Shown: positions 16,287-24,919 of the stretch, one piece after another
How positions within the stretch are numbered: the stretch's first letter is position 1
How the letters are laid out: the number at the start of each line of letters is the position of its first letter
Origin: CAMQVM01 sp044433365
GTDB taxonomy: Bacteria; Bacteroidota; Bacteroidia; Bacteroidales; Rikenellaceae
Length of the DNA: 38,980 bases
Reading direction: 5' to 3'
NCBI GenBank assembly: GCA_044433365.1
Contig: JAWXTR010000011.1
Coordinates: forward strand, 1 to 38,980
Made by a program: the position numbers and the translations under genes
Notes under the pieces: generated by a model
Database searches by the model: none
Told to the model about the DNA's origin: nothing
The model's input: only the letters and a program-made list of their open reading frames with translations

Positions 16287-17504
16287 ATGATAATTTTAGT
16301 ACTAAATTGCGGTAGCTCATCTATTAAATATCAAGTTCTTGATATGGGCGCAGCCGACAACAGCCTGCTTGCAAAAGGTCAAGTAGAGCGCATCGGTCTT
16401 AACGATGGAAATCTTGTTCATAAACCAGTTGGAAAGCCAAAATTTGAGATTGTAAAGGCAATTCCAGATCACACTGTAGGTATCAACCTTATTCTTAATG
16501 CAATTGTTGACCCTAATCATGGTGTTATTGAGTCGTTCTCAGATATTAACGCTGTAGGACATCGTGTTGCGCATGGTGGAGAGTATTTCTCTGATAGTGC
16601 TATAGTTTCACAAACTGTAAAACAACAAATCGAAAGTTGTATTGAGCTTGCACCTCTACACAATCCAGCAAACCTTAAAGGTATCTTAGCTATCGAAAAT
16701 CTACTTCCTACTATCCAGCAAGTAGCTGTTTTTGATACCTCTTACCACCAAACAATCCCTGCTGAGAACTATCTTTATGCTATTCCTGGTAGCTATTACG
16801 AAGATTTACGTATCCGTAAATATGGTTTCCACGGTACAAGCCATAAATTTGTTGCCAAAAAGGCTTGTAAAATGTATGATGTAGATTTTGAAAACTCTAA
16901 AATCATCACTTGTCATATTGGTAATGGTGGTTCGATTACCGCTATCAAAAATGGTAAATCTATCAATACAACAATGGGTTTCACTCCAGTTGATGGTCTT
17001 ATGATGGGTACTCGTTGTGGTGCTATCGACCCTAGTGTGCTTCTTTACATTGCTGATAAACAGGGTTATAGTATTAGTAGGCTAAACAATCTTATCAATA
17101 AAGAGTCTGGTCTATTAGGTGTAGGAGAGGTCTCTTCTGATATGCGTGACAACGTAAAAGCTGCTACTGATGGCAACAAAAAAGCTCAATTAGCTCTTAA
17201 AATCTTCAACAATAGAGTAAAAGAGTATATTGGTTCTTACGCTGCACTTTTAGGTGGTGTTGATATGGTTATCTTTACAGGTGGTATTGGTGAGCACGAT
17301 GCTGATGTACGCCACGGTGCTTGTGAAAATATGCAATATATGGGTATCGAAATTAACGAGCAAGTTAACTTCGACGCTTGGGGTATCGACGTAATGATAT
17401 CTACTCCTGAAAGTAAGGTGAAAGTTGTTGTTACGAAAACCGATGAAGAGTATGTTATCGCTAGCGACACTTACCGTCTGTTAAATACTAAATTTGAAGA
17501 GTAA
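16287..17504 (+). CDS. ackA: Acetate kinase
   Basis: It transfers phosphate from acetyl phosphate to ADP, yielding acetate and ATP, the second step after Pta. The 405-residue protein has the signature start MIILVLNCGSSSIKYQVLD and the ASKHA nucleotide-binding blocks CHIGNGGSITAIKNGKS and FTGGIGEHDADVR. GYRVAHGG-type substrate loop is seen as AVGHRVAHGGEYFSDS. All hallmarks of an active enzyme are present. A hairpin with T run after the stop (17515-17550) should limit read-through into ptb. Confidence 0.97.
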   Translation: MIILVLNCGSSSIKYQVLDMGAADNSLLAKGQVERIGLNDGNLVHKPVGKPKFEIVKAIPDHTVGINLILNAIVDPNHGVIESFSDINAVGHRVAHGGEYFSDSAIVSQTVKQQIESCIELAPLHNPANLKGILAIENLLPTIQQVAVFDTSYHQTIPAENYLYAIPGSYYEDLRIRKYGFHGTSHKFVAKKACKMYDVDFENSKIITCHIGNGGSITAIKNGKSINTTMGFTPVDGLMMGTRCGAIDPSVLLYIADKQGYSISRLNNLINKESGLLGVGEVSSDMRDNVKAATDGNKKAQLALKIFNNRVKEYIGSYAALLGGVDMVIFTGGIGEHDADVRHGACENMQYMGIEINEQVNFDAWGIDVMISTPESKVKVVVTKTDEEYVIASDTYRLLNTKFEE

Positions 17505-17514
17505 AACGTTTATA

Positions 17515-17550
17515 GGGTAGCTGATAATGTATATTGGTTACCCTCTTTTT
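17515..17550 (+). terminator. Terminator/attenuator between ackA and ptb
   Basis: GGGTAGCTGATA and TATTGGTTACCC pair over about 12 bp as RNA (three G-U pairs), followed by CTCTTTTTT. It lies 11 bases after ackA. Since I find no promoter between it and ptb, it may lower rather than abolish ptb-buk transcription. Confidence 0.6.
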
Positions 17551-17587
17551 TAATGGGAAACTAACGAAATTCCTAATTTTATATAAT

Positions 17588-18490
17588 ATGATAAGTCGTT
17601 TAAGTCAATTGGTAGATGCTGCTAAAGCTAAAGGCAAAAAGCGTTTGGTTGCAGCTTATGCAAATGATAGCCATACTATAGGTGCCATTGATAATGGTGT
17701 AGAGCATGGTATTATCGATGCTATTCTTATTGGTAATAGAGAGAAGATTGAGTCTGTATGTAAAGCGAACTCTATTGATAGCTCAAAATTTGAGATTGTA
17801 GAGTGTGAAAGTGATATGGACTGTGTAAATATGGCGGTGCAGTATATTAATGAGGGTAAAGCAGATATAATGATGAAAGGCGTTGTATCTACCGATAAAT
17901 ATATGAGAGGAATATTAGCAAAGAATGGTGGTTTAGTGCCTCCACGTGCTACGCTTAGCCATGTTACTGTGGTGGAAATTCCATCATATCACAAACTTCT
18001 TACCATAACTGATGTTGCAGTTATTCCTGCACCCGATTTAAGCCAAAAAATAGCACTTACAAACTATGTTATTAAGGTTGCACACACCTTAGGAATAGAT
18101 GAGCCAAAAGTTGCACTTATCGCACCTACTGAGCAGATGCTTCCAAAAATTGAATCGTGTGTAGATGCAGCAATTATAGCAAAAATGGGCGATAGAGGTC
18201 AAATCAAAGGCGCACTAATTGATGGTCCACTCGCTTTAGATGTGGCAATCGACAAAGAGGCTGCCGCTATCAAAGGAGTTAAATCTGTCGTTGATGCCGA
18301 TGCTGATTGTTTGGTGTTTCCAACTATCGAAGCTGCAAATGTATTCTTTAAAACCACCACTAAGCTATGTAAAGGCGAATTGGCAGCTATGGTAATGGGA
18401 GCAAAAGCACCATGTGTGCTAACTTCTCGTGGCGATAGCGAAAATTCTAAACTTTACTCTATTGCTTTGGCGGTATTAAATGCGAAATAG
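17588..18490 (+). CDS. ptb: Phosphate butyryltransferase
   Basis: It converts butyryl-CoA (or a branched/related acyl-CoA) and phosphate to the acyl phosphate and CoA. The 300-residue protein starts at ATG 17588 (MISRLSQLVDAAKAKGKKRL); an earlier in-frame ATG at 17534 would begin inside the terminator and add 18 hydrophobic residues absent from the family. It belongs to the same PTA_PTB fold as the product of 15180-16187, but differs in length and motifs (MMKGVVSTDKYMRGIL, IDGPLALDVAIDKEAA), which are typical of Ptb. The stop is two bases before buk, so the pair is translated together. Preferred acyl chain is not readable from sequence. Confidence 0.92.
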   Translation: MISRLSQLVDAAKAKGKKRLVAAYANDSHTIGAIDNGVEHGIIDAILIGNREKIESVCKANSIDSSKFEIVECESDMDCVNMAVQYINEGKADIMMKGVVSTDKYMRGILAKNGGLVPPRATLSHVTVVEIPSYHKLLTITDVAVIPAPDLSQKIALTNYVIKVAHTLGIDEPKVALIAPTEQMLPKIESCVDAAIIAKMGDRGQIKGALIDGPLALDVAIDKEAAAIKGVKSVVDADADCLVFPTIEAANVFFKTTTKLCKGELAAMVMGAKAPCVLTSRGDSENSKLYSIALAVLNAK

Positions 18491-18492
18491 AT

Positions 18493-19563
18493 ATGAGTGT
18501 TAAGATATTAGCAATAAATCCCGGTTCTACATCATCAAAAATAGCTCTCTTCGAAGGTAGGGAGCTTTTGTTTGAAAAGAGTTTGTCTCACTGCGGTGAG
18601 CAGCTTGCCAAATTTAACGATATTTCGGAGCAATTCGAATTTCGTAAAGAGATAATTGTTCGCTCAATCGAAGAGTGGGGAGTGAAACTATCTGATATTT
18701 CGATTATTATGGGTCGTGGCGGTTTGGTTCGTCCAATACCATCGGGAGTATATGAAGTAACAGATAGTTTAGTAGCCGATTTAAAGGTTGGGGTAAGTGG
18801 TAAACATGCCTCAAATCTAGGCGGTTTGATAGCTCGCTCCTTAGCCGACGAAATCGGTGCAAAAGCCTATATTGCCGACCCTGTAGTGGTCGATGAAATG
18901 AGCGAAGTGGCTCACATTTCGGGCTGTAAACATCTTCCACGCAAAAGCATATTTCATGCCCTTAACCAAAAGGCTATTGCTCGTGACTTTGCCGAAGAAG
19001 TTGGCAAAAATTATGAGGATTTAAACCTTATTATTGCCCACATGGGTGGAGGAGTGTCGGTTGCAGCTCACGAAAAGGGGGTTGTAGTGGATGTTAATAA
19101 TGCTCTTTCGGGAGATGGTCCATTCTCTCCAGAACGCTCTGGTGCACTTGTCGTTGGCGATATGTTAGAGCTTGAGAAATCGGGTAAATATAGCGAAAAA
19201 GAGCTAAAACTAATGATTAGTGGCGAGGGTGGTTTTAAATCTCATTTAGGCACCTCAGATGTTAAGTCGGTTGTGGAAAAGGCACAAAATGGCGGAGAAT
19301 ATGAGACGTTAATAGTCGAGGCATTTGCTTATAATGTAGCTAAAAGTATAGGTGCTATGGCTACAGTATTTTCAGGTAAGGTAGATGCGATAATCCTAAC
19401 AGGAGGTATTGCATATAGCAGTTATATATGTGATAAAATTCGAAATAGGGTCGAATTTATAGCCAATGTTAATATTTTTGCTGGTGAAGATGAGATGAAA
19501 GCACTAGCAATAAATGGATTAATGGTATTTGAGGGTAAAATTGAGCCTAAAAAATATTGTTAA
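18493..19563 (+). CDS. buk: Butyrate kinase
   Basis: It makes ATP and the free acid from butyryl phosphate or related acyl phosphates. The 356-residue protein begins KILAINPGSTSSKIALFEG, the first ASKHA phosphate block, and continues with IMGRGGLVRPIPSGVYEV, AHMGGGVSVAAHEKG and ILTGGIAYSSYICDKI, diagnostic for Buk rather than AckA. It follows ptb directly. Together with pta-ackA it gives two parallel acyl-phosphate routes in one block. The bacterium therefore may form butyrate, isobutyrate or another short acid; no butyryl-CoA synthesis genes are in the window. Confidence 0.93.
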   Translation: MSVKILAINPGSTSSKIALFEGRELLFEKSLSHCGEQLAKFNDISEQFEFRKEIIVRSIEEWGVKLSDISIIMGRGGLVRPIPSGVYEVTDSLVADLKVGVSGKHASNLGGLIARSLADEIGAKAYIADPVVVDEMSEVAHISGCKHLPRKSIFHALNQKAIARDFAEEVGKNYEDLNLIIAHMGGGVSVAAHEKGVVVDVNNALSGDGPFSPERSGALVVGDMLELEKSGKYSEKELKLMISGEGGFKSHLGTSDVKSVVEKAQNGGEYETLIVEAFAYNVAKSIGAMATVFSGKVDAIILTGGIAYSSYICDKIRNRVEFIANVNIFAGEDEMKALAINGLMVFEGKIEPKKYC

Positions 19564-19586
19564 ATCAAAAAAAATTAGTAAATTTG
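19557..19586 (+). promoter_or_regulatory. Candidate promoter ahead of fba, abutting a MITE
   Basis: TTG (19557-19559), 19 bases, then TAAATTTG (19579-19586). The predicted start at about 19593 coincides with the first bases of the MITE-like palindrome (19592). The -33 lies in the last codons of buk. If used, the fba message would begin with the whole palindrome. Confidence 0.5.
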
Positions 19587-19892
19587 CACTGTAAGTAGTG
19601 TAAAACAATTATTGCCATATTCTTAATAGCACTCTTGGAGCGATATTTTTCACTATTAAATCTCAATATAGAACCACTATATTTTCGATTCAATAGCAAA
19701 AAATCTCATCTCCAATAGCACTATTAAAAATACTCCAGTAATTATTTTACCCTACTTAAAAGCTGAGGTGATAATGATTAACGTCGATACTAATTAATAA
19801 TGGTTGTTCCATTTTAGTGATATGGTCGTTTTTCAATAACATCAGCCTTTTTGCAAACAAAAAAACAAATGTTCAATTTAAATAGTAATAAA
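19564..19892. other. Gap between buk and fba
   Basis: Half of the gap is the MITE-like palindrome. The remaining 134 bases before the fba ATG have no TAnnTTTG element that I can find and no terminator for buk. They end in an A-rich leader. Confidence 0.5.
19592..19758 (+). mobile_element. MITE-like palindrome, copy 2 (167 bp)
   Basis: Nearly identical to 12667-12833: same ends (TAAGTAGTGTAAAACAATTA to TACCCTACTTA), same length, same orientation and same central loop. A few single-base differences (for example ACTCCAGTAATT for ACACCAATAATT) are seen. It lies between buk and fba. Confidence 0.75.
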
Positions 19893-20966
19893 ATGAGCCA
19901 AACTCAATTTCCTGCTGGTGTAATCACTGGCGAAACAGTTCAAAACTTATTTGCTTACGCAAAAGAAAAAGGTTTTGCAATTCCTGCAGTTAACGTAACA
20001 GGTACTGATACTATTAACGCAGTATTAGAGACAGCTAAAGCTGTTAACTCTCCAGTTATCATTCAGCTTTCTAACGGTGGTGCTTCTTTCTACGCTGGTA
20101 AAAGCCTTAGCAACGAAGGACAAAAATCTGCTATCTTAGGTGCTGTATCTGCTGCACATCACGTACATACTGTAGCTGAGTCTTATGGTGTTCCTGTAAT
20201 TCTTCACACAGACCACGCTGCTAAAAAACTTCTTCCTTGGATTGACGGTCTATTAGATGCAAGTGAAAAACATTTCGCTGCAACTGGCAAACCACTTTTC
20301 AGCTCACACATGCTTGACCTTTCTGAAGAGCCATTAACTGAAAATATCGAAATCTGTAAAACTTACCTAGCTCGTATGGCTAAAATGGGTATGACTTTAG
20401 AGATTGAATTAGGTATCACTGGTGGTGAAGAGGATGGTGTTGACAACTCTAACGTTGACGTATCTAAACTTTACACTCAACCAGAAGAGGTTGCTTACGC
20501 TTACAATGAGCTTATGACAATCAGCCCTAACTTCACTATCGCTGCATCTTTCGGTAACGTACACGGTGTTTACAAATCAGGTAATGTTGTTCTTAGCCCA
20601 GAAATCCTTGATGCTTCTCAAAAATTTATCGTAGCTGAAAAAGGTTGTGATTGTACAAAACCAGTAAACTTCGTATTCCACGGTGGTTCTGGTTCTGAGC
20701 CTGCAAAAATCCAAGAAGCTATCGGTTATGGTGTAATCAAAATGAACCTAGATACAGACCTTCAATGGGCTTTCTGGAATGGTGTTCGTAAATTCTACAT
20801 CGACAAAGAGGCTTATCTTCAAGGTCAATTAGGTAACCCAGAAGGCGAAGATTCTCCTAACAAAAAATATTACGATCCACGTGTATGGTTACGTAAAGGC
20901 GAAGAGTCTATCGTTGAGCGTCTAAAAGTATCTTACAGCGACCTTAACTGTATGAACGTTCTTTAA
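19893..20966 (+). CDS. fba: Class II fructose-bisphosphate aldolase
   Basis: This zinc enzyme cleaves fructose 1,6-bisphosphate to dihydroxyacetone phosphate and glyceraldehyde 3-phosphate in glycolysis and gluconeogenesis. ATG 19893 (MSQTQFPAGVITGETVQNLF) gives 357 residues, close to the E. coli class IIA enzyme. An in-frame ATG at 19869 (MFNLN) and the further frame up to 19851 lie outside the conserved start. Zinc and substrate motifs include VILHTDHAAKKLLPW, EIELGITGGEEDGVDN, NVHGVYKSGNV and NFVFHGGSGS. Codon choice is strongly biased, as in highly expressed genes. PPi-phosphofructokinase follows. Confidence 0.95.
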   Translation: MSQTQFPAGVITGETVQNLFAYAKEKGFAIPAVNVTGTDTINAVLETAKAVNSPVIIQLSNGGASFYAGKSLSNEGQKSAILGAVSAAHHVHTVAESYGVPVILHTDHAAKKLLPWIDGLLDASEKHFAATGKPLFSSHMLDLSEEPLTENIEICKTYLARMAKMGMTLEIELGITGGEEDGVDNSNVDVSKLYTQPEEVAYAYNELMTISPNFTIAASFGNVHGVYKSGNVVLSPEILDASQKFIVAEKGCDCTKPVNFVFHGGSGSEPAKIQEAIGYGVIKMNLDTDLQWAFWNGVRKFYIDKEAYLQGQLGNPEGEDSPNKKYYDPRVWLRKGEESIVERLKVSYSDLNCMNVL

Positions 20967-21028
20967 TATTTAGATAGCTAAGATTTTTAAAGATTTTAGT
21001 ATCGTAAATGTTAATAAAATATTAATGA

Positions 21029-21071
21029 GGGTTCTAAAACTATTTTATAATAATTTTAGAACCCTTTTTTC
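21029..21071 (+). terminator. Terminator of fba
   Basis: GGGTTCTAAAA (21029-21039) and TTTTAGAACCC (21054-21064) are perfect reverse complements, followed by six T. It lies 62 bases after the stop. Confidence 0.85.
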
Positions 21072-21133
21072 TCTTATAATTAATAACTATTGAGAGCGTG
21101 AAAATGCTCTTAAACTAATAAAATTCAAATAAA

Positions 21134-22363
21134 ATGGAACAAGCTATTGCTATTCTAACTGGTGGCGGTCCAGCTCCAGGTATGAACACAGTTGTTGGTA
21201 GTGTTGCTAAAACATTCCTTCAAAAAGGTTACCGTGTAATTGGTCTACACGAAGGTTATACAGGTCTTTTCTCTGTAAATCCACGCACAGAAGATATCGA
21301 TTTTGCTCTTGCTGACGATATGTTTAATCGTGGTGGTTCTTACCTAAAAATGAGTCGTTTCAAACCAACTCAAGAGAACTTTGACAACGATTTTAACCTA
21401 AATCTTTTCACTGAAAACAATATCAAACTTCTTGTTACTGTTGGTGGTGATGATACAGCTTCTACAGCTAACCGTATCGCTAAATTCTTAGAGGCAAAAA
21501 ACTATCCTATCGCTAATATCCACGTTCCTAAAACTATCGACAACGACCTACCTCTTCCAATGGGTTCTCCAACTTTTGGTTACCAATCAGCTAAGAACCA
21601 AGGTACTATGATTGCTCGTACAGTTTATTGTGATGCTAAAACTAGCGAAAACTGGTTTGTAGTTGCAGCTATGGGTCGTTCGGCAGGTCACCTTGCTTTC
21701 GGTATTGGTACTGCTTGTCACTATCCAATGATTGTAATTCCTGAGATGTTTAACAAAACTACTATTACAGTTGAAAAAATTGTAAACCTTGTAGTTTCTG
21801 CTATCATCAAAAGAACAATTATGGGTGTAAACTATGGTGCTGCTATGATTTCTGAAGGTGTTTTCCACGCTCTTTCTGACGAGGAAATCAAAAACTCAGG
21901 TATCAACTTCACTTACGACTCACACGGTCACCCAGAGTTAGGTAAAGTTTCTAAAGCTAACATCTTTAACGAAATGTTAGAAAACAAACTTAAAACAACT
22001 AAACTTAAAGTTAAAAGCCGCCCAGTTGAGATTGGTTACGAAGTTCGTTGCCAAACTCCAGTTGCTTTCGACTTAGTTTACTGTTCAGCTCTAGGTATGG
22101 GTGTTTACAAACTATTCAGCGAGGGTATCTCTGGTTGTATGGTTTATGTTGATGCTACAGGTGAGGTTTCTCCTCTATACCTAAAAGATCTTCAAGACGA
22201 AAATGGTAAAATTCCACCACGTTTGGTTGACGTTAACTCTAATAAAGTTAAATCTGTTGTTGATACTATTCTTCACTACGTTACTGAGGCTGACTATGAA
22301 GCAGCTAAAGCGTATGTTGAGAATCCAGAAGATTACGATTTCAACAAAATCCTTAACTGGTAA
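21134..22363 (+). CDS. pfp: Pyrophosphate-dependent 6-phosphofructokinase
   Basis: It phosphorylates fructose 6-phosphate reversibly, using pyrophosphate rather than ATP. The 409-residue protein has ILTGGGPAPGMNTVVGS at the start and the diagnostic VGGDDTAS loop: Asp107 replaces the Gly of ATP enzymes (GGDG) and favours pyrophosphate. PKTIDND (132-138, with catalytic Asp136) is complete. EMFNKTTITVEKIVNL and the C-terminal half fit the PPi-PFK branch. The gene has its own terminator, separate from fba upstream, although no TAnnTTTG element is clear in the 167-base gap. Strong codon bias is seen here too. Confidence 0.93.
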   Translation: MEQAIAILTGGGPAPGMNTVVGSVAKTFLQKGYRVIGLHEGYTGLFSVNPRTEDIDFALADDMFNRGGSYLKMSRFKPTQENFDNDFNLNLFTENNIKLLVTVGGDDTASTANRIAKFLEAKNYPIANIHVPKTIDNDLPLPMGSPTFGYQSAKNQGTMIARTVYCDAKTSENWFVVAAMGRSAGHLAFGIGTACHYPMIVIPEMFNKTTITVEKIVNLVVSAIIKRTIMGVNYGAAMISEGVFHALSDEEIKNSGINFTYDSHGHPELGKVSKANIFNEMLENKLKTTKLKVKSRPVEIGYEVRCQTPVAFDLVYCSALGMGVYKLFSEGISGCMVYVDATGEVSPLYLKDLQDENGKIPPRLVDVNSNKVKSVVDTILHYVTEADYEAAKAYVENPEDYDFNKILNW

Positions 22364-22409
22364 TCAATCTAGGTTATTATATTCATAAAATTTAATAACT
22401 TATCCTATA

Positions 22410-22447
22410 TAAGGGCGATTTACAACCCCGTTTGTAAGTCGCCCTTA
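22410..22447 (+). terminator. Terminator hairpin of pfp
   Basis: TAAGGGCGATTTACAA and TTGTAAGTCGCCCTTA pair at 15 of 16 positions around CCCCGT. The T run is weak (TATACTTCT), so termination may be partial and could allow read-through into the alpha-galactosidase gene. Confidence 0.65.
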
Positions 22448-22478
22448 TATACTTCTAAACCTAAAACATATCCCCATT

Positions 22479-24698
22479 ATGAAATTCAAACTACTATTAT
22501 CATCAGCTTTATGTTTTTCGATGTTTTCTGTATTTACAGCTTCAGCTCAGAAAATTATCAATATCGAAACTGCTCAAAAAGGTCTCTATCTATATGTAAA
22601 TGAGGATGGAGTGATAAATCAAAACTACTTTGGTGACAGACTTCTAAATAGCAATGACCTTATCTTAGGCGACTATAACGCACGTCGTGAGGTGTATCAA
22701 CACAAACCTGCTTTCCCTACTTTTGGTACAGGATATACAAATGAAGTTGGACTTAAAGCTACTCATAGCGATGGAAACATGACCACTCGCCTTGTATACG
22801 ATAGCCACACCTCTACAAAAGATGCTTCGGGCAATGTCGTAACCACCGAAATCAAATTAAAAGATGAATATTATCCTTTTGATGTGACTCTAATCTATAA
22901 AGCATATCAAAAAGAGAATGTTTTAACCTCTTCGACTGTTGTCAAAAACAACGAAAAAGGCGATGTAAAATTGGAGGGAGTTGCCTCAAATTACCTTGCA
23001 CTTCGTGCTCAAAACTATTGGTTAACAAGCTTTTATGGTTCGTGGGCTGCTGAAATGAAGATGGTTGAGCGAAAACTTGAAGATGGAATCACTGTAATAG
23101 ATAGCAAACGAGGAGTGCGTACAACTCAAGATGGTTCGCCAACATTCATCCTATCGCTCGACCAACAAGCTAGCGAAACTACAGGTGAAGTGATAATTGG
23201 TACATTGGCGTGGAGTGGTAACTACAAATTATCTCTTGAAATCGACAATACAAACGTTATGAATATCACTGCAGGTCTCAACGATTTTCTTTCAGATTAC
23301 ACTCTAGCAAGTGGAGAAAGTTTCGAAACTCCCGAAATGGTTTATGCTCATAGTAGCAGTGGTGTAGGTGAGGCTAGTCGCAATCTTCACCGCTATGTTC
23401 GCAACTATAATATTCAAGATGGTGATCAAAATCGCCCAATTGTATTAAATAGTTGGGAGGGTGCATACATGAAATTTGATGAGCAGTTAATTAAAAAAAT
23501 GATTGAGGATGCTGCCTCTATGGGTGTTGAAATGTTTGTTTTAGACGATGGTTGGTTTGGTACTACCTACCCACGTGACAACGATAAAGCAGGTCTAGGC
23601 GATTGGGAGGTAAACCTAAAAAAACTTCCTAATGGTATCAAAGCATTGGTCGACCACTCTCATAAAAACGGTATTAAATTTGGTATTTGGTTAGAGCCTG
23701 AGATGGTAAACCCAGAGAGTATTTTGGCTAAAACACATCCAGATTGGATTGTAACCTCTCCAAATCGTGAGCAGCTGCTAATGCGTACTCAGCTTCTTTT
23801 AGATCTATCCAATCCAGATGTTCAAGATTTTGCTTATGAGGCAGTAGCCAAAGTTCTTCGTGAAAATCCAGGAGTTGAATATATCAAATGGGATGCAAAT
23901 CGCCATGTTGAAGATTTTGGTTCATCATATTTAGCAGATGATAAGCAGAGCCATTTTTGGATTGACTATATCAATGGTCTTTATAAAGTGTACGATAGAT
24001 TAACAACAGATTTCCCAGATGTTATCTTCCAAGCATGTTCGTCGGGCGGAGGTCGTGGCGACTATGGCTCTATGAAATATCACCACGAGATGTGGGGTAG
24101 CGACAATACCGATGGTGAGTGGAGAGTATTTATAAATTGGGGACTTAGCCAGTTTATGCCTTCACAGGCTATTGCTTCACACGTATCTGCATCTCCAAAC
24201 CACCAAACAGGTCACATCACACCTATAAAATTCCGTTTTGATGTTGCTTTGGCGCAGCGTTTAGGTGCAGAGCTTCAACCAAAACTGCTTACAGAAGAGG
24301 AGCTAGCATGGACAAAGAAAAGTATCGAAGAGTACAAACAAACTATTCGTCCTATAGTTCAGCATGGCGACCTATACCGCCTAATTTCTCCATATTCTGG
24401 AACTGATTTTGCATCTATGATGTATGTTACAGAAGATAAATCAAGTTCTATTCTATTTGCATATTCATTGGATTATCATCTTCGTGATTTAGTACCTGTG
24501 ATTAAACTTCAGGGATTAGATGCAGATAAAAACTATATGGTAAAAGAGCTTCTTCCAGCAGAAAAGGGCGGAAAACCTAAAAAATGCTTCTTAGGTGATG
24601 GAAAAGTGTTTAGTGGCGACTACCTAATGAAACATGGTGTAACTCTTCAACTACAAAAACGTTATGATAGTGCTATTTTTGAAATTATAGCACAATAG
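22479..24698 (+). CDS. Secreted GH36 alpha-galactosidase
   Basis: It should release terminal alpha-galactose from raffinose-type sugars, galactomannan or glycoconjugates. The 739-residue protein has a signal peptide (1-23, ending TASA|Q), an N-terminal beta-sandwich and a (beta/alpha)8 catalytic domain. The nucleophile is Asp472 in YIKWDANRHVEDFG and the acid/base is Asp528 in CSSGGGRGDYGSM, both classical for GH36. FVLDDGWFG and FGIWLEPEMVNP are further family landmarks. It starts 115 bases after pfp with no clear promoter of its own. A nested palindrome follows the stop. Confidence 0.93.
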   Translation: MKFKLLLSSALCFSMFSVFTASAQKIINIETAQKGLYLYVNEDGVINQNYFGDRLLNSNDLILGDYNARREVYQHKPAFPTFGTGYTNEVGLKATHSDGNMTTRLVYDSHTSTKDASGNVVTTEIKLKDEYYPFDVTLIYKAYQKENVLTSSTVVKNNEKGDVKLEGVASNYLALRAQNYWLTSFYGSWAAEMKMVERKLEDGITVIDSKRGVRTTQDGSPTFILSLDQQASETTGEVIIGTLAWSGNYKLSLEIDNTNVMNITAGLNDFLSDYTLASGESFETPEMVYAHSSSGVGEASRNLHRYVRNYNIQDGDQNRPIVLNSWEGAYMKFDEQLIKKMIEDAASMGVEMFVLDDGWFGTTYPRDNDKAGLGDWEVNLKKLPNGIKALVDHSHKNGIKFGIWLEPEMVNPESILAKTHPDWIVTSPNREQLLMRTQLLLDLSNPDVQDFAYEAVAKVLRENPGVEYIKWDANRHVEDFGSSYLADDKQSHFWIDYINGLYKVYDRLTTDFPDVIFQACSSGGGRGDYGSMKYHHEMWGSDNTDGEWRVFINWGLSQFMPSQAIASHVSASPNHQTGHITPIKFRFDVALAQRLGAELQPKLLTEEELAWTKKSIEEYKQTIRPIVQHGDLYRLISPYSGTDFASMMYVTEDKSSSILFAYSLDYHLRDLVPVIKLQGLDADKNYMVKELLPAEKGGKPKKCFLGDGKVFSGDYLMKHGVTLQLQKRYDSAIFEIIAQ

Positions 24699-24740
24699 AA
24701 ATTCTATTTTATAGGGTTATTCGTAAAATATTTAAAAAGT

Positions 24741-24856
24741 GGGTGACCCACAATCAAAAATCCAGACCATCACCCCTCTACACAAGCGTTGTGAGTGGAG
24801 GTAATGGTCTGGATTGTTTTATTTTAAGTAAATTTATTTACTTTTGAGTCACCCTC
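24741..24856 (+). repeat. Nested palindrome, element A
   Basis: Outer ends GGGTGACCCA and TTGAGTCACCCTC pair. Inside is an independent 25-bp stem with a few mismatches (24759-24815: AATCCAGACCATCACCCC... against its complement). The outer ends match elements B-D but the inner stem is unrelated to theirs. TTTTTT follows, so it may also serve as terminator of the alpha-galactosidase gene. Confidence 0.65.
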
Positions 24857-24919
24857 TTTTTTGGTTTTAAAACAACCCTTTTTAAGGACTTATAGGTCAT
24901 CCTCATATTAATTTCAAAA

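Noticed and set aside
17534..17587. Earlier ATG of ptb
   Set aside because: The extra 18 residues are not typical of the family and the start lies inside the ackA terminator.
21134..22363. ATP-dependent phosphofructokinase
   Set aside because: The GGDD loop instead of GGDG and the overall length point to the pyrophosphate type.
24741..24856. Small RNA gene behind the alpha-galactosidase
   Set aside because: The structure fits a repeat family with other copies in the window, and no promoter precedes it.
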